From an uncultured Alphaproteobacteria bacterium (GTDB lineage: Bacteria > Pseudomonadota > Alphaproteobacteria > RF32 > CAG-239): a stretch of 37,061 nucleotides of DNA. This document shows, piece after piece, positions 17,399-26,178 of this stretch (positions are counted from its first letter, which is position 1; every line of letters starts with the position of its first letter). Below the pieces are notes generated by a model that saw only the letters and a program-made list of their open reading frames with translations, did no database searches and was not told the DNA's origin. The stretch lies in assembly GCA_947588655.1 (NCBI GenBank), contig CANPYS010000019.1, positions 1-37,061 on the forward strand. The letters run 5' to 3'. The translations under genes were made by a program, and so were the position numbers.

Positions 17399-17838
17399 AG
17401 ATTGACATACCGAGACGGACGCAAACTCCTTACGTCATCTTGAACGAAGTGAAAGATCCGGGACAACAATTAAATCCTTGTTGTCATCGTTCTTCCGCCT
17501 TTTTCTTTTTTACTCCTTTTTATTCCTTTTGTATAGTCCTTTTCTTTCTAAAAATCCCGAAACCACCCCCAAAAGTCATCCCGTAGAGTTTTCCAAACAC
17601 CAAAAGTAATTGTTGTTTTTTAGGCGAGATAACGTATATGTTAGCTTGCTTTGGTACCGCCCTCCTCGGTACGTCATGCTGAGCTTTGGCGGTTTACCGC
17701 CATTCGCGAAGCATCCAGGAAAAAAGTAGCTATATTTTTTCACCTGGATTCTTCGGCAATAAATTGCCTCAGAATGACCTCACGGGGCGGCCACACATTT
17801 AGAAATCAAGAACAAATCCTTATTCCCTCATAGTCCTC
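17399..17838. repeat. Intergenic repeat block downstream of the sirtuin gene
   Basis: No supported gene. Positions 17431-17462 hold a GTCATCTTGAACGAAGTG-type unit. 17601-17649 is a copy of the ~49-nt unit seen at 119-167 and 31699-31747. 17672-17785 is a repeat cluster: 17743-17778 is the exact reverse complement of 33373-33408 (36 of 36 bases). Short reading frames across the block are translated repeat sequence. Confidence 0.75.
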
Positions 17839-17963
17839 GGAAAGGCGGAGAACCGTTTAGATAGAGGTGTTTTAAGGGCGAGGGAAATTTTAGCGTACAA
17901 AAGAGGTACGTGAATTTCCCGAGACCCGCAAAAACGCCTCTAGATAGGCGGTTATACGCCTTT
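17839..17963. repeat. Dispersed ~125-nt palindromic element, copy 2
   Basis: A 125-nt imperfect palindrome from GGAAAGGCGGAGAACCG to CGGTTATACGCCTTTCC. Inner arms pair as GATAGAGGTGTTTT against AAAACGCCTCTAGAT and as GGGAAATTTTAGCGTAC against GTACGTGAATTTCCC. It has the same length and end sequences as copies at 5374 and 33554, but the inner sequence has diverged with the pairing kept. It lies just upstream of the gatC promoter. Confidence 0.8.
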
Positions 17964-17987
17964 CCTCACGCCTTTCCCTTAAAAAAT

Positions 17988-18016
17988 ACTTGATATAGAT
18001 AAAATTTCTTGCTACA
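17988..18016 (+). promoter_or_regulatory. Promoter for the gatCAB operon
   Basis: TTGATA (17988-17993), 17-bp spacer, TACAAC (18011-18016), 35 nt before the gatC ATG. Confidence 0.45.
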
Positions 18017-18051
18017 ACATCGTCAGATTTAAGTTTATCAAAGGTAAAAAA

Positions 18052-18339
18052 ATGGCTGTTGATGATAAAACGGTTCGGGAAATTGCAGAATTGGCTCATT
18101 TAAAGATTGACGAGGGCAAGCTTTCTGAAACCAAAGAAGAATTTAATAAAATTTTGGCTTGGGTGGAGCAATTAAATGAGGTGAATACCGAAAATATTGA
18201 GCCTCTTTCATCTGTTCATGAAACGGCGCTTATCTGCCGACCTGATGAAGTAACGGACGGCAACCTCAAAGAGGCTGTTTTACAAAACGCGCCGGCAACA
18301 GAGTTTGGCTATTTTACCGTCCCGAAAGTTGTGGAGTAA
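18052..18339 (+). CDS. gatC: Asp/Glu-tRNA amidotransferase subunit C
   Basis: A 95-aa GatC, the small subunit that wraps around GatA and stabilises the GatCAB complex, which converts Glu-tRNA(Gln) and/or Asp-tRNA(Asn) to the amidated forms. Visible family features are [38 protein letters not shown] and the C-terminal RPDEV. It has the usual length. The gene is preceded by AAAGG and followed 4 bp later by gatA. Confidence 0.95.
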   Translation: MAVDDKTVREIAELAHLKIDEGKLSETKEEFNKILAWVEQLNEVNTENIEPLSSVHETALICRPDEVTDGNLKEAVLQNAPATEFGYFTVPKVVE

Positions 18340-18343
18340 ACGC

Positions 18344-19798
18344 ATGACAGATTTGACTGACTTAACATTAACCGAGGCGCTTGACGGCCTTTCGCAAAAA
18401 AAGTTTAGCGCGGTGGAGCTCACAAAGGCTTACATTGCCAAAATGGAAGCCAACCGCAAGCTGAACGCTTATGTTTTAGAAACACCCGAAAAAGCGCTTG
18501 AGATTGCCCAAACCGCCGATAAAAACTATCAAAACGGCACAAACCGCGCGCTTGAGGGCATTCCGCTTGGCATCAAAGATTTATTCTGCACCAAAGGCAT
18601 ACGCACCACAGCTTGCTCGCGCATTATTGATAACTTTGTTCCGCCTTATGAATCAACCGTCACGCAAAAATTACTTGATGCCGGCGCAAGCTTTTTGGGC
18701 AAGCTGAACCTGGACGAATTCGCGATGGGCGGAAGCAATGAAACAAGCCATTTTGGCGCCGTCATTAATCCGTGGAGCAAACAAACGCCGCTTGTCCCTG
18801 GCGGATCATCAGGTGGCTCGGCAGCGGCCGTTGCCGCCAAAATGTGCGCCGCGGCAACCGGTACCGACACAGGCGGTTCAATCCGTCAACCGGCGGCATT
18901 TTGCGGCATAACAGGCATAAAGCCGACTTACGGCCGTTGCTCGCGCTACGGCATTGTAGCGTTTGCATCATCTTTAGATCAGGCAGGCCCCATGGGCAAA
19001 AACGTGCGCGATTGCGCCAAACTTTTAACCGTTATGTCCGGCTTTGATAAAAAAGATTCAACCTCTGCCAACCGCGCCGTGCCTGATTTTGAAAAAGTCT
19101 TGGGCTTGGGCGTGAAAGGCTTAAAGATAGGCATACCGGCAGAATATCGCCCCGACGGCTTAAATCAAGAAATCTCAAAAGCTTGGGATAATGCCGCACA
19201 AATTTTAAAAGAAAACGGCGCTGAAATTGTGCCGATAAGCTTGCCACACACCAAATATGCCCTGCCTGTTTATTATATTATCGCGCCAGCAGAGGCCTCG
19301 TCAAACCTTGCGCGTTATGACGGCGTGCGTTACGGCGAACGCGTTGAGGGCGAACACTTAAATGACCTTTATGTCAACACGCGCACGGCAGGCTTTGGCA
19401 AAGAAGTCAAACGCCGCATTATGATTGGCACTTATGTGTTATCCGCCGGCTATTATGACGCTTATTACCTCAAGGCGCAAAAAGTCCGCCGCCTGATTAA
19501 GCAAGATTTTGAAGAATCTTTCAAAAACTGCGACCTTATTTTAACGCCCACCTCGCCTGTTGAGGCTTTCCCGATTGGCGACAAAACCATGCAAGAAAAC
19601 CCGATTAATATGTACTTAAACGATGTCTTTACCGTCTCGGTCAATCTGGCAGGTTTGCCGGCGTTGAGCTTGCCAGCGGGGTTGTCGGCAAATGGGTTGC
19701 CTTTGGGCATGCAGTTGATTGGCCGCGCTTTTGATGAAGAAACAATTTTCAAAGCCGCCCAAACTTTGGAAGAAAACATCGGCTTTAAGGGGATATAA
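18344..19798 (+). CDS. gatA: Asp/Glu-tRNA amidotransferase subunit A
   Basis: A 484-aa amidase-signature enzyme that releases ammonia from glutamine for tRNA-bound Glu/Asp amidation. The catalytic Ser-cisSer-Lys set is visible: Lys in GIKDLF, the cis-Ser in [13 protein letters not shown] and the nucleophile Ser in [13 protein letters not shown]. The ATG at 18344 with GGAG is used; an upstream TTG start at 18305 would overlap gatC. gatB follows 2 bp later. Confidence 0.97.
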   Translation: MTDLTDLTLTEALDGLSQKKFSAVELTKAYIAKMEANRKLNAYVLETPEKALEIAQTADKNYQNGTNRALEGIPLGIKDLFCTKGIRTTACSRIIDNFVPPYESTVTQKLLDAGASFLGKLNLDEFAMGGSNETSHFGAVINPWSKQTPLVPGGSSGGSAAAVAAKMCAAATGTDTGGSIRQPAAFCGITGIKPTYGRCSRYGIVAFASSLDQAGPMGKNVRDCAKLLTVMSGFDKKDSTSANRAVPDFEKVLGLGVKGLKIGIPAEYRPDGLNQEISKAWDNAAQILKENGAEIVPISLPHTKYALPVYYIIAPAEASSNLARYDGVRYGERVEGEHLNDLYVNTRTAGFGKEVKRRIMIGTYVLSAGYYDAYYLKAQKVRRLIKQDFEESFKNCDLILTPTSPVEAFPIGDKTMQENPINMYLNDVFTVSVNLAGLPALSLPAGLSANGLPLGMQLIGRAFDEETIFKAAQTLEENIGFKGI

Positions 19799-19800
19799 AC

Positions 19801-21258
19801 ATGGCACAATATTTGATTGAAACACCTCAAGGCAAATGGGAAATTGTTTGTGGCTTGGAAATTCACTGCCAAATCATTTCAAAGTCCAAAATTTTTAGTG
19901 GCGCGTCCGCCTCTTTTGGCGATGACGCTAATGAAGACGTTTCGTTTATTGACGCCGGCATGCCGGGCATGCTCCCCAGCTTAAACGAACAATGCGTTCA
20001 TCAGGCCGTCAAGACGGCTTTGGGCTTAAATGCCACAGTCAACAAGCGCTCCGTTTTTTCACGCAAAAACTATTTTTACGCCGACTTGCCGCAAGGTTAT
20101 CAAATCACGCAATACGAATACCCGATTATGGGCAAAGGCAAAATCAGCATTGATCTTGAGGACGGCACCGAAAAAGAAATCGGCATCACGCGAATGCACA
20201 TTGAGCAAGACGCCGGCAAATCCATTCACGACCTGAACCCTAAAAAGAGCTATATTGACCTTAATCGTTCAGGTGTCGGCTTAATGGAAATTGTGAGTGA
20301 GCCTGACTTTCGCTCGCCCGCCGAGGCAGGCGCATATTTGCGCAAGCTCCGCTCTATTGTGCGTTATTTAGGCACCTGCAACGGCAACATGGACGAAGGC
20401 TCTATGCGTTGTGACGCAAGTGTTTCGGTGCGTCCTTACGGGAGTTCGGAACTCCGCCCCCGCGCTGAGATTAAAAACGTCAACTCTGTTAAGTTTGTGA
20501 TGCAGGCAATTGAATCTGAGGCCAAACGTCAGGTGGAAATTTATGAAGCAGGCGGCACGGTGCGCCAACAAACTTGCCGTTTTGATCCCTTAACAGGCAA
20601 AACAAAATTTTTGCGCTCTAAGGAAAATGCCAACGAATACCGCTATTTCCCCGAGCCGGATTTACCGCCTTTGATTTTAACGGACGAATATATTGAATCC
20701 GTTCGCGCTGAAATGGTGGAACTCCCTGACGCTAAAAAGAAACGCTATATTGAGCAATTGGGCTTAACGGCTTATGACGCCGCCGTTTTGTGTGAAAACA
20801 AAGAAACAGCCGAGTTTTTTGAAAAAGCCGCGTGCGGACAAGATGCCAAAAAGGTTGCAAACTGGCTGATGGGCGACTTTTTCGCGATGTTAAACGCCAA
20901 GCGCTTAACCATTGAACAAAGCCCCATTTCGCCTGAACAACTCGGCAAATTGGTTGGGCTTATTACGTCTAATGCCATCAGTGGCAAAACCGCCAAAGAT
21001 GTCTTTGCGATTATGTCTGAAAAAGGCGGCGATCCTGAACAAATTGTGGAACAAAACGGCTGGAAACAAGTGACGGATTCGTCTGCTATTGAGGCGGTTG
21101 TTGACGCTGTTTTGGCATCAGCGCCCGATAATGTTGCGGCGTATAAAGCCGGCAAAACAAACCTTTTGGGTTGGTTTGTCGGGCAGGTGATGAAGCAATC
21201 CAAAGGCACCGCGAATCCTGTGATTGTCAACGAACTTTTGAAGAAAAAGCTGGGGTAA
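19801..21258 (+). CDS. gatB: Asp/Glu-tRNA amidotransferase subunit B
   Basis: A 485-aa GatB, which binds and phosphorylates the misacylated tRNA and receives ammonia from GatA. It shows the N-terminal VCGLEIHCQI, the SRKNYFYADLPQGYQITQ stretch, EIVSEPDFRS and MRCDASVSVRP, and ends in a YqeY-like tail domain. The usual size. The presence of gatCAB implies an indirect route for Gln-tRNA and possibly Asn-tRNA in this organism. Confidence 0.97.
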   Translation: MAQYLIETPQGKWEIVCGLEIHCQIISKSKIFSGASASFGDDANEDVSFIDAGMPGMLPSLNEQCVHQAVKTALGLNATVNKRSVFSRKNYFYADLPQGYQITQYEYPIMGKGKISIDLEDGTEKEIGITRMHIEQDAGKSIHDLNPKKSYIDLNRSGVGLMEIVSEPDFRSPAEAGAYLRKLRSIVRYLGTCNGNMDEGSMRCDASVSVRPYGSSELRPRAEIKNVNSVKFVMQAIESEAKRQVEIYEAGGTVRQQTCRFDPLTGKTKFLRSKENANEYRYFPEPDLPPLILTDEYIESVRAEMVELPDAKKKRYIEQLGLTAYDAAVLCENKETAEFFEKAACGQDAKKVANWLMGDFFAMLNAKRLTIEQSPISPEQLGKLVGLITSNAISGKTAKDVFAIMSEKGGDPEQIVEQNGWKQVTDSSAIEAVVDAVLASAPDNVAAYKAGKTNLLGWFVGQVMKQSKGTANPVIVNELLKKKLG

Positions 21259-21260
21259 AA

Positions 21261-22232
21261 ATGAACAAGAAAAAAGCACCAAAACTACCGCAAGTTTTGC
21301 TTTTTACCGACATCAACATTTACCCTGATGATTTGGCTTCTCTTGTGGTATTAAGTTGGTTGCACAAAAACAAGCTGATAAATCTAAGAGGCGTGATAAC
21401 CGAAATGGGCGATTTTATCACGCGCCGCCGCCGTGCACTTTATGCCAAAGGGGCGCTTAGCGCGCTTAATATGCCCTTTATTCGCGTTGTGCCAGGGGGC
21501 GATTATGAACCTGTTGAACCCGATCACAATATTTATCGGCAAACCTTAAAATCAGATTTTTTTGAGCGCAACGGCTCGGCGATTTTGCGCAGTGGCAATC
21601 TTTTTATTCAGGAATTTTTTAAATCCGTCAAAGATAAAGAAATTGTCGTTTTGTTAAATGCGCCTTTTCCAGACTTTGCACATTTTATGAAAATGACGCC
21701 TGATGTGGTTAAGAAAAAGGTCAAGAAAATTGTGGCTTTCGGTTCTGCTTTACCGCATAAAAAAGGCGAGCCTTACCAACCTGACACAAACTGTTTTAAT
21801 TTCAAAAACTGCCCTGAGGCGGCAGAAATTCTTTTTAAAACCGTACAAGAAAAAAACATCAAACTGGTGCTGTCTTGCAAAGAAAGTTTAAAAGAAATCG
21901 CCACGGACACAAGCTTTTTAGATGTTGTAAAAAATAGCAAAAACCATGTTTTGCAGGAGCTTCTAAGCTTGCGTGAATCGGAAAAAGAGAGCCTGCTCTA
22001 TGATATGTTTTCGGCGCTTGCCGTTGCTGACAAAACTTTTTGGTCATCGGGCGGCGCTTTTGAAAAGGATGAAGGCGTTGAAGCACCCCTCACTTTTGCA
22101 AAAGTGCAAGATAAAGAACTTTTGAAAAACAAGCTTATAGAAATTTTTAAGGAAATGTTTGAAGTCAAAAAAATTTCGCTAGAACACTTAAAGCGTCCTC
22201 AAGAGGTAAAAGATGTTAACCCTGTGGCATAA
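21261..22232 (+). CDS. Nucleoside hydrolase (IUNH)-like protein with altered metal site
   Basis: A 323-aa protein with the overall pattern of inosine-uridine nucleoside hydrolases, which cleave ribonucleosides to base and ribose. Similar blocks are the N-terminal LLFTDINIYPDDLASLVVL (canonical DTDPGxDDA), LRGVITEMGD, the VVLLNAPFPDFAHFM region (canonical ATGPLTNLA), KIVAFGSALP, and NCFNFKNCPEAAEILF. The Asp-Asp pair is kept, but the leading DxDPG is replaced and two residues are inserted, so Ca2+ binding and activity are doubtful. A GGGG SD precedes the ATG, 2 bp after gatB. It overlaps the ZIP gene by 20 bp. Confidence 0.6.
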   Translation: MNKKKAPKLPQVLLFTDINIYPDDLASLVVLSWLHKNKLINLRGVITEMGDFITRRRRALYAKGALSALNMPFIRVVPGGDYEPVEPDHNIYRQTLKSDFFERNGSAILRSGNLFIQEFFKSVKDKEIVVLLNAPFPDFAHFMKMTPDVVKKKVKKIVAFGSALPHKKGEPYQPDTNCFNFKNCPEAAEILFKTVQEKNIKLVLSCKESLKEIATDTSFLDVVKNSKNHVLQELLSLRESEKESLLYDMFSALAVADKTFWSSGGAFEKDEGVEAPLTFAKVQDKELLKNKLIEIFKEMFEVKKISLEHLKRPQEVKDVNPVA

Positions 22233-22998
22233 CTCGGCATTTTTAGAAGGCTTTTTGGCGGCTTTGGTGGCTGGTTTGTTTACCGGCTTAGGTGGCTTTG
22301 CCGTTTATTTCAAAAAGCATTATTCTCAAAAAGACATCAATATGCTTTTAAATATTGCAGCGGGCGTGATGTTAGCGGCGGCTTTTTTTGCGCTTTTAAC
22401 ACCCGCGATGCACGAGATTATTCAAGCAAGCCCAAGTCTTTATTTAGCCGCGCTCAAGTTTTGTTCTGCCGTGACGTTGGGGTTGGCTTTGGTTTGGTTT
22501 TTAAACGAGGTTTTGCCTCATGAACATCATCACGCGCATCACGGCCCGATGCTTAGCCTTCGCAAGGCGTGGTTATTCATTATAGCGATTTCATTACACA
22601 AACTACCCGAGGGCTTGGCGGTCGGCGTGGCATACAGTGCGCACGATTTACTTAACCCCGCAAGCCTTGTCATTGGCATTGCCCTTCATAACATTCCTGA
22701 AGGGCTGATTATGGCGGTTTCTTTAATTGGCGCGGGGCAAAGCAAATTTAAGGCGGCATTAACGGCGTTTGGCATTGGATTCGTTCAGCCTTTAGGCGCG
22801 CTTTTAGGTCTGCTTTTAATTGGATTCTCGGGCTTTTTGATTCCGTTTGCAATGGCTTTGGCGGGCGGCACGCTTTTGTTTGTTGTCATAAACGAGATTT
22901 TACCTGAAACTTATGGCATTCAAAAGTCCGAAAAATCTGCTTTTGCGGTATTTGCCGGTTTTATTTTGATGACCTTTTTATTCATAACCTTAGAATAA
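22213..22998 (+). CDS. ZIP-family divalent metal transporter
   Basis: A 261-aa integral membrane protein with about eight hydrophobic segments. The paired signature helices are present: SLHKLPEGLAVGVA and IGIALHNIPEGLIMAVS, with a following QPLGALLG, as in ZupT/GufA-type ZIP proteins that import zinc and other divalent metals. The variable loop is His-rich (HEHHHAHHG), a common metal-sensing feature. It begins inside the nucleoside-hydrolase-like gene with AAGAGG upstream, so it is the last gene of the gatCAB transcript unless an internal promoter exists. Confidence 0.93.
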   Translation: MLTLWHNSAFLEGFLAALVAGLFTGLGGFAVYFKKHYSQKDINMLLNIAAGVMLAAAFFALLTPAMHEIIQASPSLYLAALKFCSAVTLGLALVWFLNEVLPHEHHHAHHGPMLSLRKAWLFIIAISLHKLPEGLAVGVAYSAHDLLNPASLVIGIALHNIPEGLIMAVSLIGAGQSKFKAALTAFGIGFVQPLGALLGLLLIGFSGFLIPFAMALAGGTLLFVVINEILPETYGIQKSEKSAFAVFAGFILMTFLFITLE

Positions 22999-23044
22999 AA
23001 TTTAATACATCAAAGGTTCAGGATTCCTTGAATATAGATTTTTT

Positions 23045-23069
23045 GTACAAAATTTTTAAATTTTGTGCA
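23045..23069 (+). terminator. Possible terminator after the ZIP gene
   Basis: GTACAAAATTT pairs with AAATTTTGTGC around a short AT-rich loop, followed by ATTTTTCT. A weak stem made mostly of A-T pairs. Confidence 0.4.
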
Positions 23070-23077
23070 TTTTTCTA

Positions 23078-23106
23078 TTGCAACCACTTAAAATTTATGA
23101 TATATA
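23078..23106 (+). promoter_or_regulatory. Possible promoter for the repeat lipoprotein
   Basis: TTGCAA (23078-23083), 17-bp spacer, TATATA (23101-23106). The leader downstream to the ATG (23162) contains no Shine-Dalgarno sequence. Confidence 0.4.
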
Positions 23107-23161
23107 AATAGTCTGACAAAAATTATGAAGAAAATTATTATTAACTTAAAAAAATTACAAT

Positions 23162-26080
23162 ATGAAAAAGAACAAAAAGAGTATAGCAAAGATTTTGCTA
23201 TTAGCTTTGTTTGGGTTTACCCTTACCAACTGCACCAAAGAAAGCGATTTCATTGGTGGGTTAGTAGAAATGCCGATTATACCGACACCACCGCCAGTAA
23301 GTGACACGCTTGTTACGGAGGTTGCGCAAGACAGTGTTGTTGCTAGATTCGCAACACGGACTTGTGAGCTCTATACCGTAGAGCAAAAAGTCTGCGGCAA
23401 ATTCCTCAAGAAAATGGGTGACGACGTATTGGACAGCACAGAGTTTGAGCGTAAGCTGGACCTCAATGCAATGTTCAACGCGCCGCAACGGATTTATGTC
23501 CCGACGGCAGATGACATTGCAAATGTGTCTCTGTCAACCATCAAAAAAGGCGAGGCAGCCGTTACAAGCGAAGAGGACGGGAGCGAATTTGTTCGCTTTA
23601 AGTCTGAAACACCCTTTACCTTTGTGATGAATAAAGGCGAAGAGGTCGTGGCCCAAGCTTACTTTGAAAAGGACGTGGCGTTGTGTTCGCAGAAAGATCT
23701 CTGCTACACAGCTATTACAAACGTGCAGCTCAAAACCGCAAACGCCGCAAAGAATGATTCGCTCTCAAACGAGGATTCGCTCGTTTATGACGTTAAGGCA
23801 ATCTATAATGTAGATTTGCTCCGTCATATCAAGGACACTACTTCTTTGGAAAAATATGAAGTGACTGTACCTTACCAAAGAGTTCACCTCGTCGGCGATG
23901 CCTTTGTTGGAAAACGTGTTGGAAAAGTAGAGCGGAAAATCATTTCCGATTCGTCGGAAAGGATTATCATCACCACTTATGAAGAGTGGTCGCTCTCCGG
24001 CAAAATAAATGAGGTTAAAGACTCCATTGATTTGCCGATAAGCTTCTCCGCACCAACCTTACAGTATGTTGTATCAGCTGACAAAGCTTATGCAACCTCT
24101 ACCGAAGGTCTGCAAGAGGAAGAAGAAACCTCTGAAAACGTCGGTAACTGGACGCTGAAAACCAAACCGTTCACCTACACCTCTGTAGCTCAGAATGAAG
24201 CTGGTGAAACATTTACCAATGTTTATACTGGTTCAAGCTCTGCCGCCACCTACCAAAAGGACGACATCACGCTTGATTTTGGCTACGGAACGTGGAACAT
24301 AAGTGAGGGCGAAACGACAATTGCTGATGTGCCTCAAGATGTAGAGTATAATGGAACAGTCTATGACGGTTACCTTTATACAAACAATATCAGAGGAAGA
24401 TACACACTTCCTGATGATACAACTGCCGTAGCCGGTGCTTCTGAAAAAGAAGTATCTGAACAAGCAACGGCTTACATCTTGCTAACGCAAATTCCTGATG
24501 AAAAACTCTCAACTGAAATTGAGAGCATTAAGCGGGAAATTGTGTCGCCAACTTTGGAGCGCGTATCCATTACGACGTATGAGACTTGGAGCAAGGCTGG
24601 CATAAAGAACAAAGAGACCGAATCCATTGATTTGCCGATTGTACTAAACGCACCGCAAAAACAAATGGTTTTGGCTGAAAATGCTAACTTTGTAACAGCA
24701 AAAGCTACCATCTCGTACGGTGATGAAACCTCCAAACAAGAGGGCAATTGGACGGTAAAAACCAAACCGTTCACGTACACGTCCATAGCTCAAAACAATG
24801 CTGATACATCCTTTAATAACGTTTACAGTGGTTCAAGCTGTGCCGTTACTTATCAAAAGGATACAATCAAAATTGAGCTTGGTTATGGAACGTGGACTGT
24901 GGCTCAAGAGCAAACCACCATCGCAAGCGCGCCCCAAGATGTTGAGTATAAGGGCGAAACCTATGACGGTTACGCTTATGCCAACCATCTTGAGCTAAGC
25001 TACAACGTGCAAGAGGCTGAAACGACCTTACCGGTTACGTCAGAAGCAACAATTTTAATCACAAAGGACAAACTTCTCGGCAAAGAAGGAAAGAATGTCC
25101 AAAACCAAGTTGTTGATGACAACACGGACAAGGTTACATGGGAAGAGGTGGAACACTGGAGCAAATCCGGTGACAAGACCATTCAAAAAGAATGGATTCG
25201 TCAACGCCATTTCTACGCCCCGAATGAGCAAACCGTAACAACGCTAAACAAGGAATATTCCGAGAGCGTTGCTGGTTCTGCTACCATTCGTGAAGAAAGA
25301 AGTACCCAAGGTGCTTTAATGGTAACCACGCGTTACATGTCGTATACTGTAAACTTTGATAATAGGCTTAACCCATTCTCAGTTGTTTACAATTACGATA
25401 TGCAGTCGGCCGTTTACACGGATCCGGATAATTTCTATACTTTGACTTTTGACTTTCCTAAATGGGACGTAACAGAAAACAGTGTAGAAATATCGGAAAG
25501 CCCGGCTAGAGAAGGTGCGTACAATGTGTATAAGCATACCCACAAGGTTATGCATACTTATACCGTTGGAAATGCCTCTCAAGGTGGTAATGCTCAAGCT
25601 CTGACGAATCTCAAACTTCTGGCAAAGAACATTCCAGATGCTTGGGGTACAATTCGGAATTTCGGCGTGAGCGTTGTTCCTGCTGACGATGTCAATGGAC
25701 ATTTTGCCAAGAAAGCGTTTTGTCTTGTCACTGACAGTGGTGCCGTCGCCGTCGTACTTGATTACAACCGTGACCTGCCCACAGTAGACGAGATTAATAA
25801 AGGACATTTTGTAAAAGGTTCTTATGATGCCTCGTATAACAGTGCTTATTGGGACAAGACGCAAAATCTCTGGAAACCAGCAGTTGCCAGAGATGAACAA
25901 AAAGGTATTTACTATTATGATCACAACGTGAAAAAAGCGATTGTGACTTATGTAGACCTTGGCATCTGGAATGGCTGGCAACACGGCAAAACAACCGTTG
26001 TCACCGGCTACAGCATATCCGTTCAAAATGGTGTGTTGTCAGTAAAGGCACCCAATGGTTCAACCTTGCAGCTCTTTTAA
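23162..26080 (+). CDS. Large repeat-containing lipoprotein, probably acquired
   Basis: A 972-aa protein I cannot assign to a family. It starts with a lipoprotein signal (KILLLALFGFT, then LTNC with Cys24) followed by TKESD, an arrangement reminiscent of Bacteroidota surface lipoproteins. Residues ~255-415 and ~456-615 are tandem repeats 200 residues apart: both have TTYE.WS..G, ESIDLPI-type, NW..KTKPFTYTS.AQN, .NVY.GSS, Y.K..I...GYGTW and PQDVEY.G..YDGY. A third, divergent unit spans ~640-800 (EVEHWSKSG, RYMSYTVNF, VVYNYD). The C-terminal ~170 residues are distinct. The bases before the ATG are A/T-rich with no SD, unlike its neighbours. A cell-surface beta-rich role is inferred. A strong terminator follows. 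Confidence 0.8.
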   Translation: MKKNKKSIAKILLLALFGFTLTNCTKESDFIGGLVEMPIIPTPPPVSDTLVTEVAQDSVVARFATRTCELYTVEQKVCGKFLKKMGDDVLDSTEFERKLDLNAMFNAPQRIYVPTADDIANVSLSTIKKGEAAVTSEEDGSEFVRFKSETPFTFVMNKGEEVVAQAYFEKDVALCSQKDLCYTAITNVQLKTANAAKNDSLSNEDSLVYDVKAIYNVDLLRHIKDTTSLEKYEVTVPYQRVHLVGDAFVGKRVGKVERKIISDSSERIIITTYEEWSLSGKINEVKDSIDLPISFSAPTLQYVVSADKAYATSTEGLQEEEETSENVGNWTLKTKPFTYTSVAQNEAGETFTNVYTGSSSAATYQKDDITLDFGYGTWNISEGETTIADVPQDVEYNGTVYDGYLYTNNIRGRYTLPDDTTAVAGASEKEVSEQATAYILLTQIPDEKLSTEIESIKREIVSPTLERVSITTYETWSKAGIKNKETESIDLPIVLNAPQKQMVLAENANFVTAKATISYGDETSKQEGNWTVKTKPFTYTSIAQNNADTSFNNVYSGSSCAVTYQKDTIKIELGYGTWTVAQEQTTIASAPQDVEYKGETYDGYAYANHLELSYNVQEAETTLPVTSEATILITKDKLLGKEGKNVQNQVVDDNTDKVTWEEVEHWSKSGDKTIQKEWIRQRHFYAPNEQTVTTLNKEYSESVAGSATIREERSTQGALMVTTRYMSYTVNFDNRLNPFSVVYNYDMQSAVYTDPDNFYTLTFDFPKWDVTENSVEISESPAREGAYNVYKHTHKVMHTYTVGNASQGGNAQALTNLKLLAKNIPDAWGTIRNFGVSVVPADDVNGHFAKKAFCLVTDSGAVAVVLDYNRDLPTVDEINKGHFVKGSYDASYNSAYWDKTQNLWKPAVARDEQKGIYYYDHNVKKAIVTYVDLGIWNGWQHGKTTVVTGYSISVQNGVLSVKAPNGSTLQLF

Positions 26081-26087
26081 CTCTTTT

Positions 26088-26119
26088 AAGGAGAGGGGAA
26101 TTATCCCCTCTCCTTTTTT
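26088..26119 (+). terminator. Intrinsic terminator after the repeat lipoprotein
   Basis: A 12-bp perfect stem (AAGGAGAGGGGA and its complement), 4-nt loop and a T run. Confidence 0.92.
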
Positions 26120-26129
26120 ATTTTAATAT

Positions 26130-26158
26130 TTGACAAAATTATATTTCAATGCTAAAAT
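26130..26158 (+). promoter_or_regulatory. Promoter for the lysozyme-domain gene
   Basis: Consensus TTGACA (26130-26135), 17-bp spacer, TAAAAT (26153-26158), 20 nt before the ATG at 26179. Confidence 0.65.
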
Positions 26159-26178
26159 CAAAATAAAAAGAGGCAAAA

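Noticed and set aside
23125-23304. Short open frame beginning MKKIIINLKKLQYEK that overlaps the start of the repeat lipoprotein
   Set aside because: Out of frame with the lipoprotein, no SD, and the overlap explains its codons poorly; probably chance in an AT-rich leader.
25379-26026. 215-aa minus-strand frame inside the repeat lipoprotein gene
   Set aside because: Antisense shadow with no SD and no domain; the plus-strand repeats are clearly coding.
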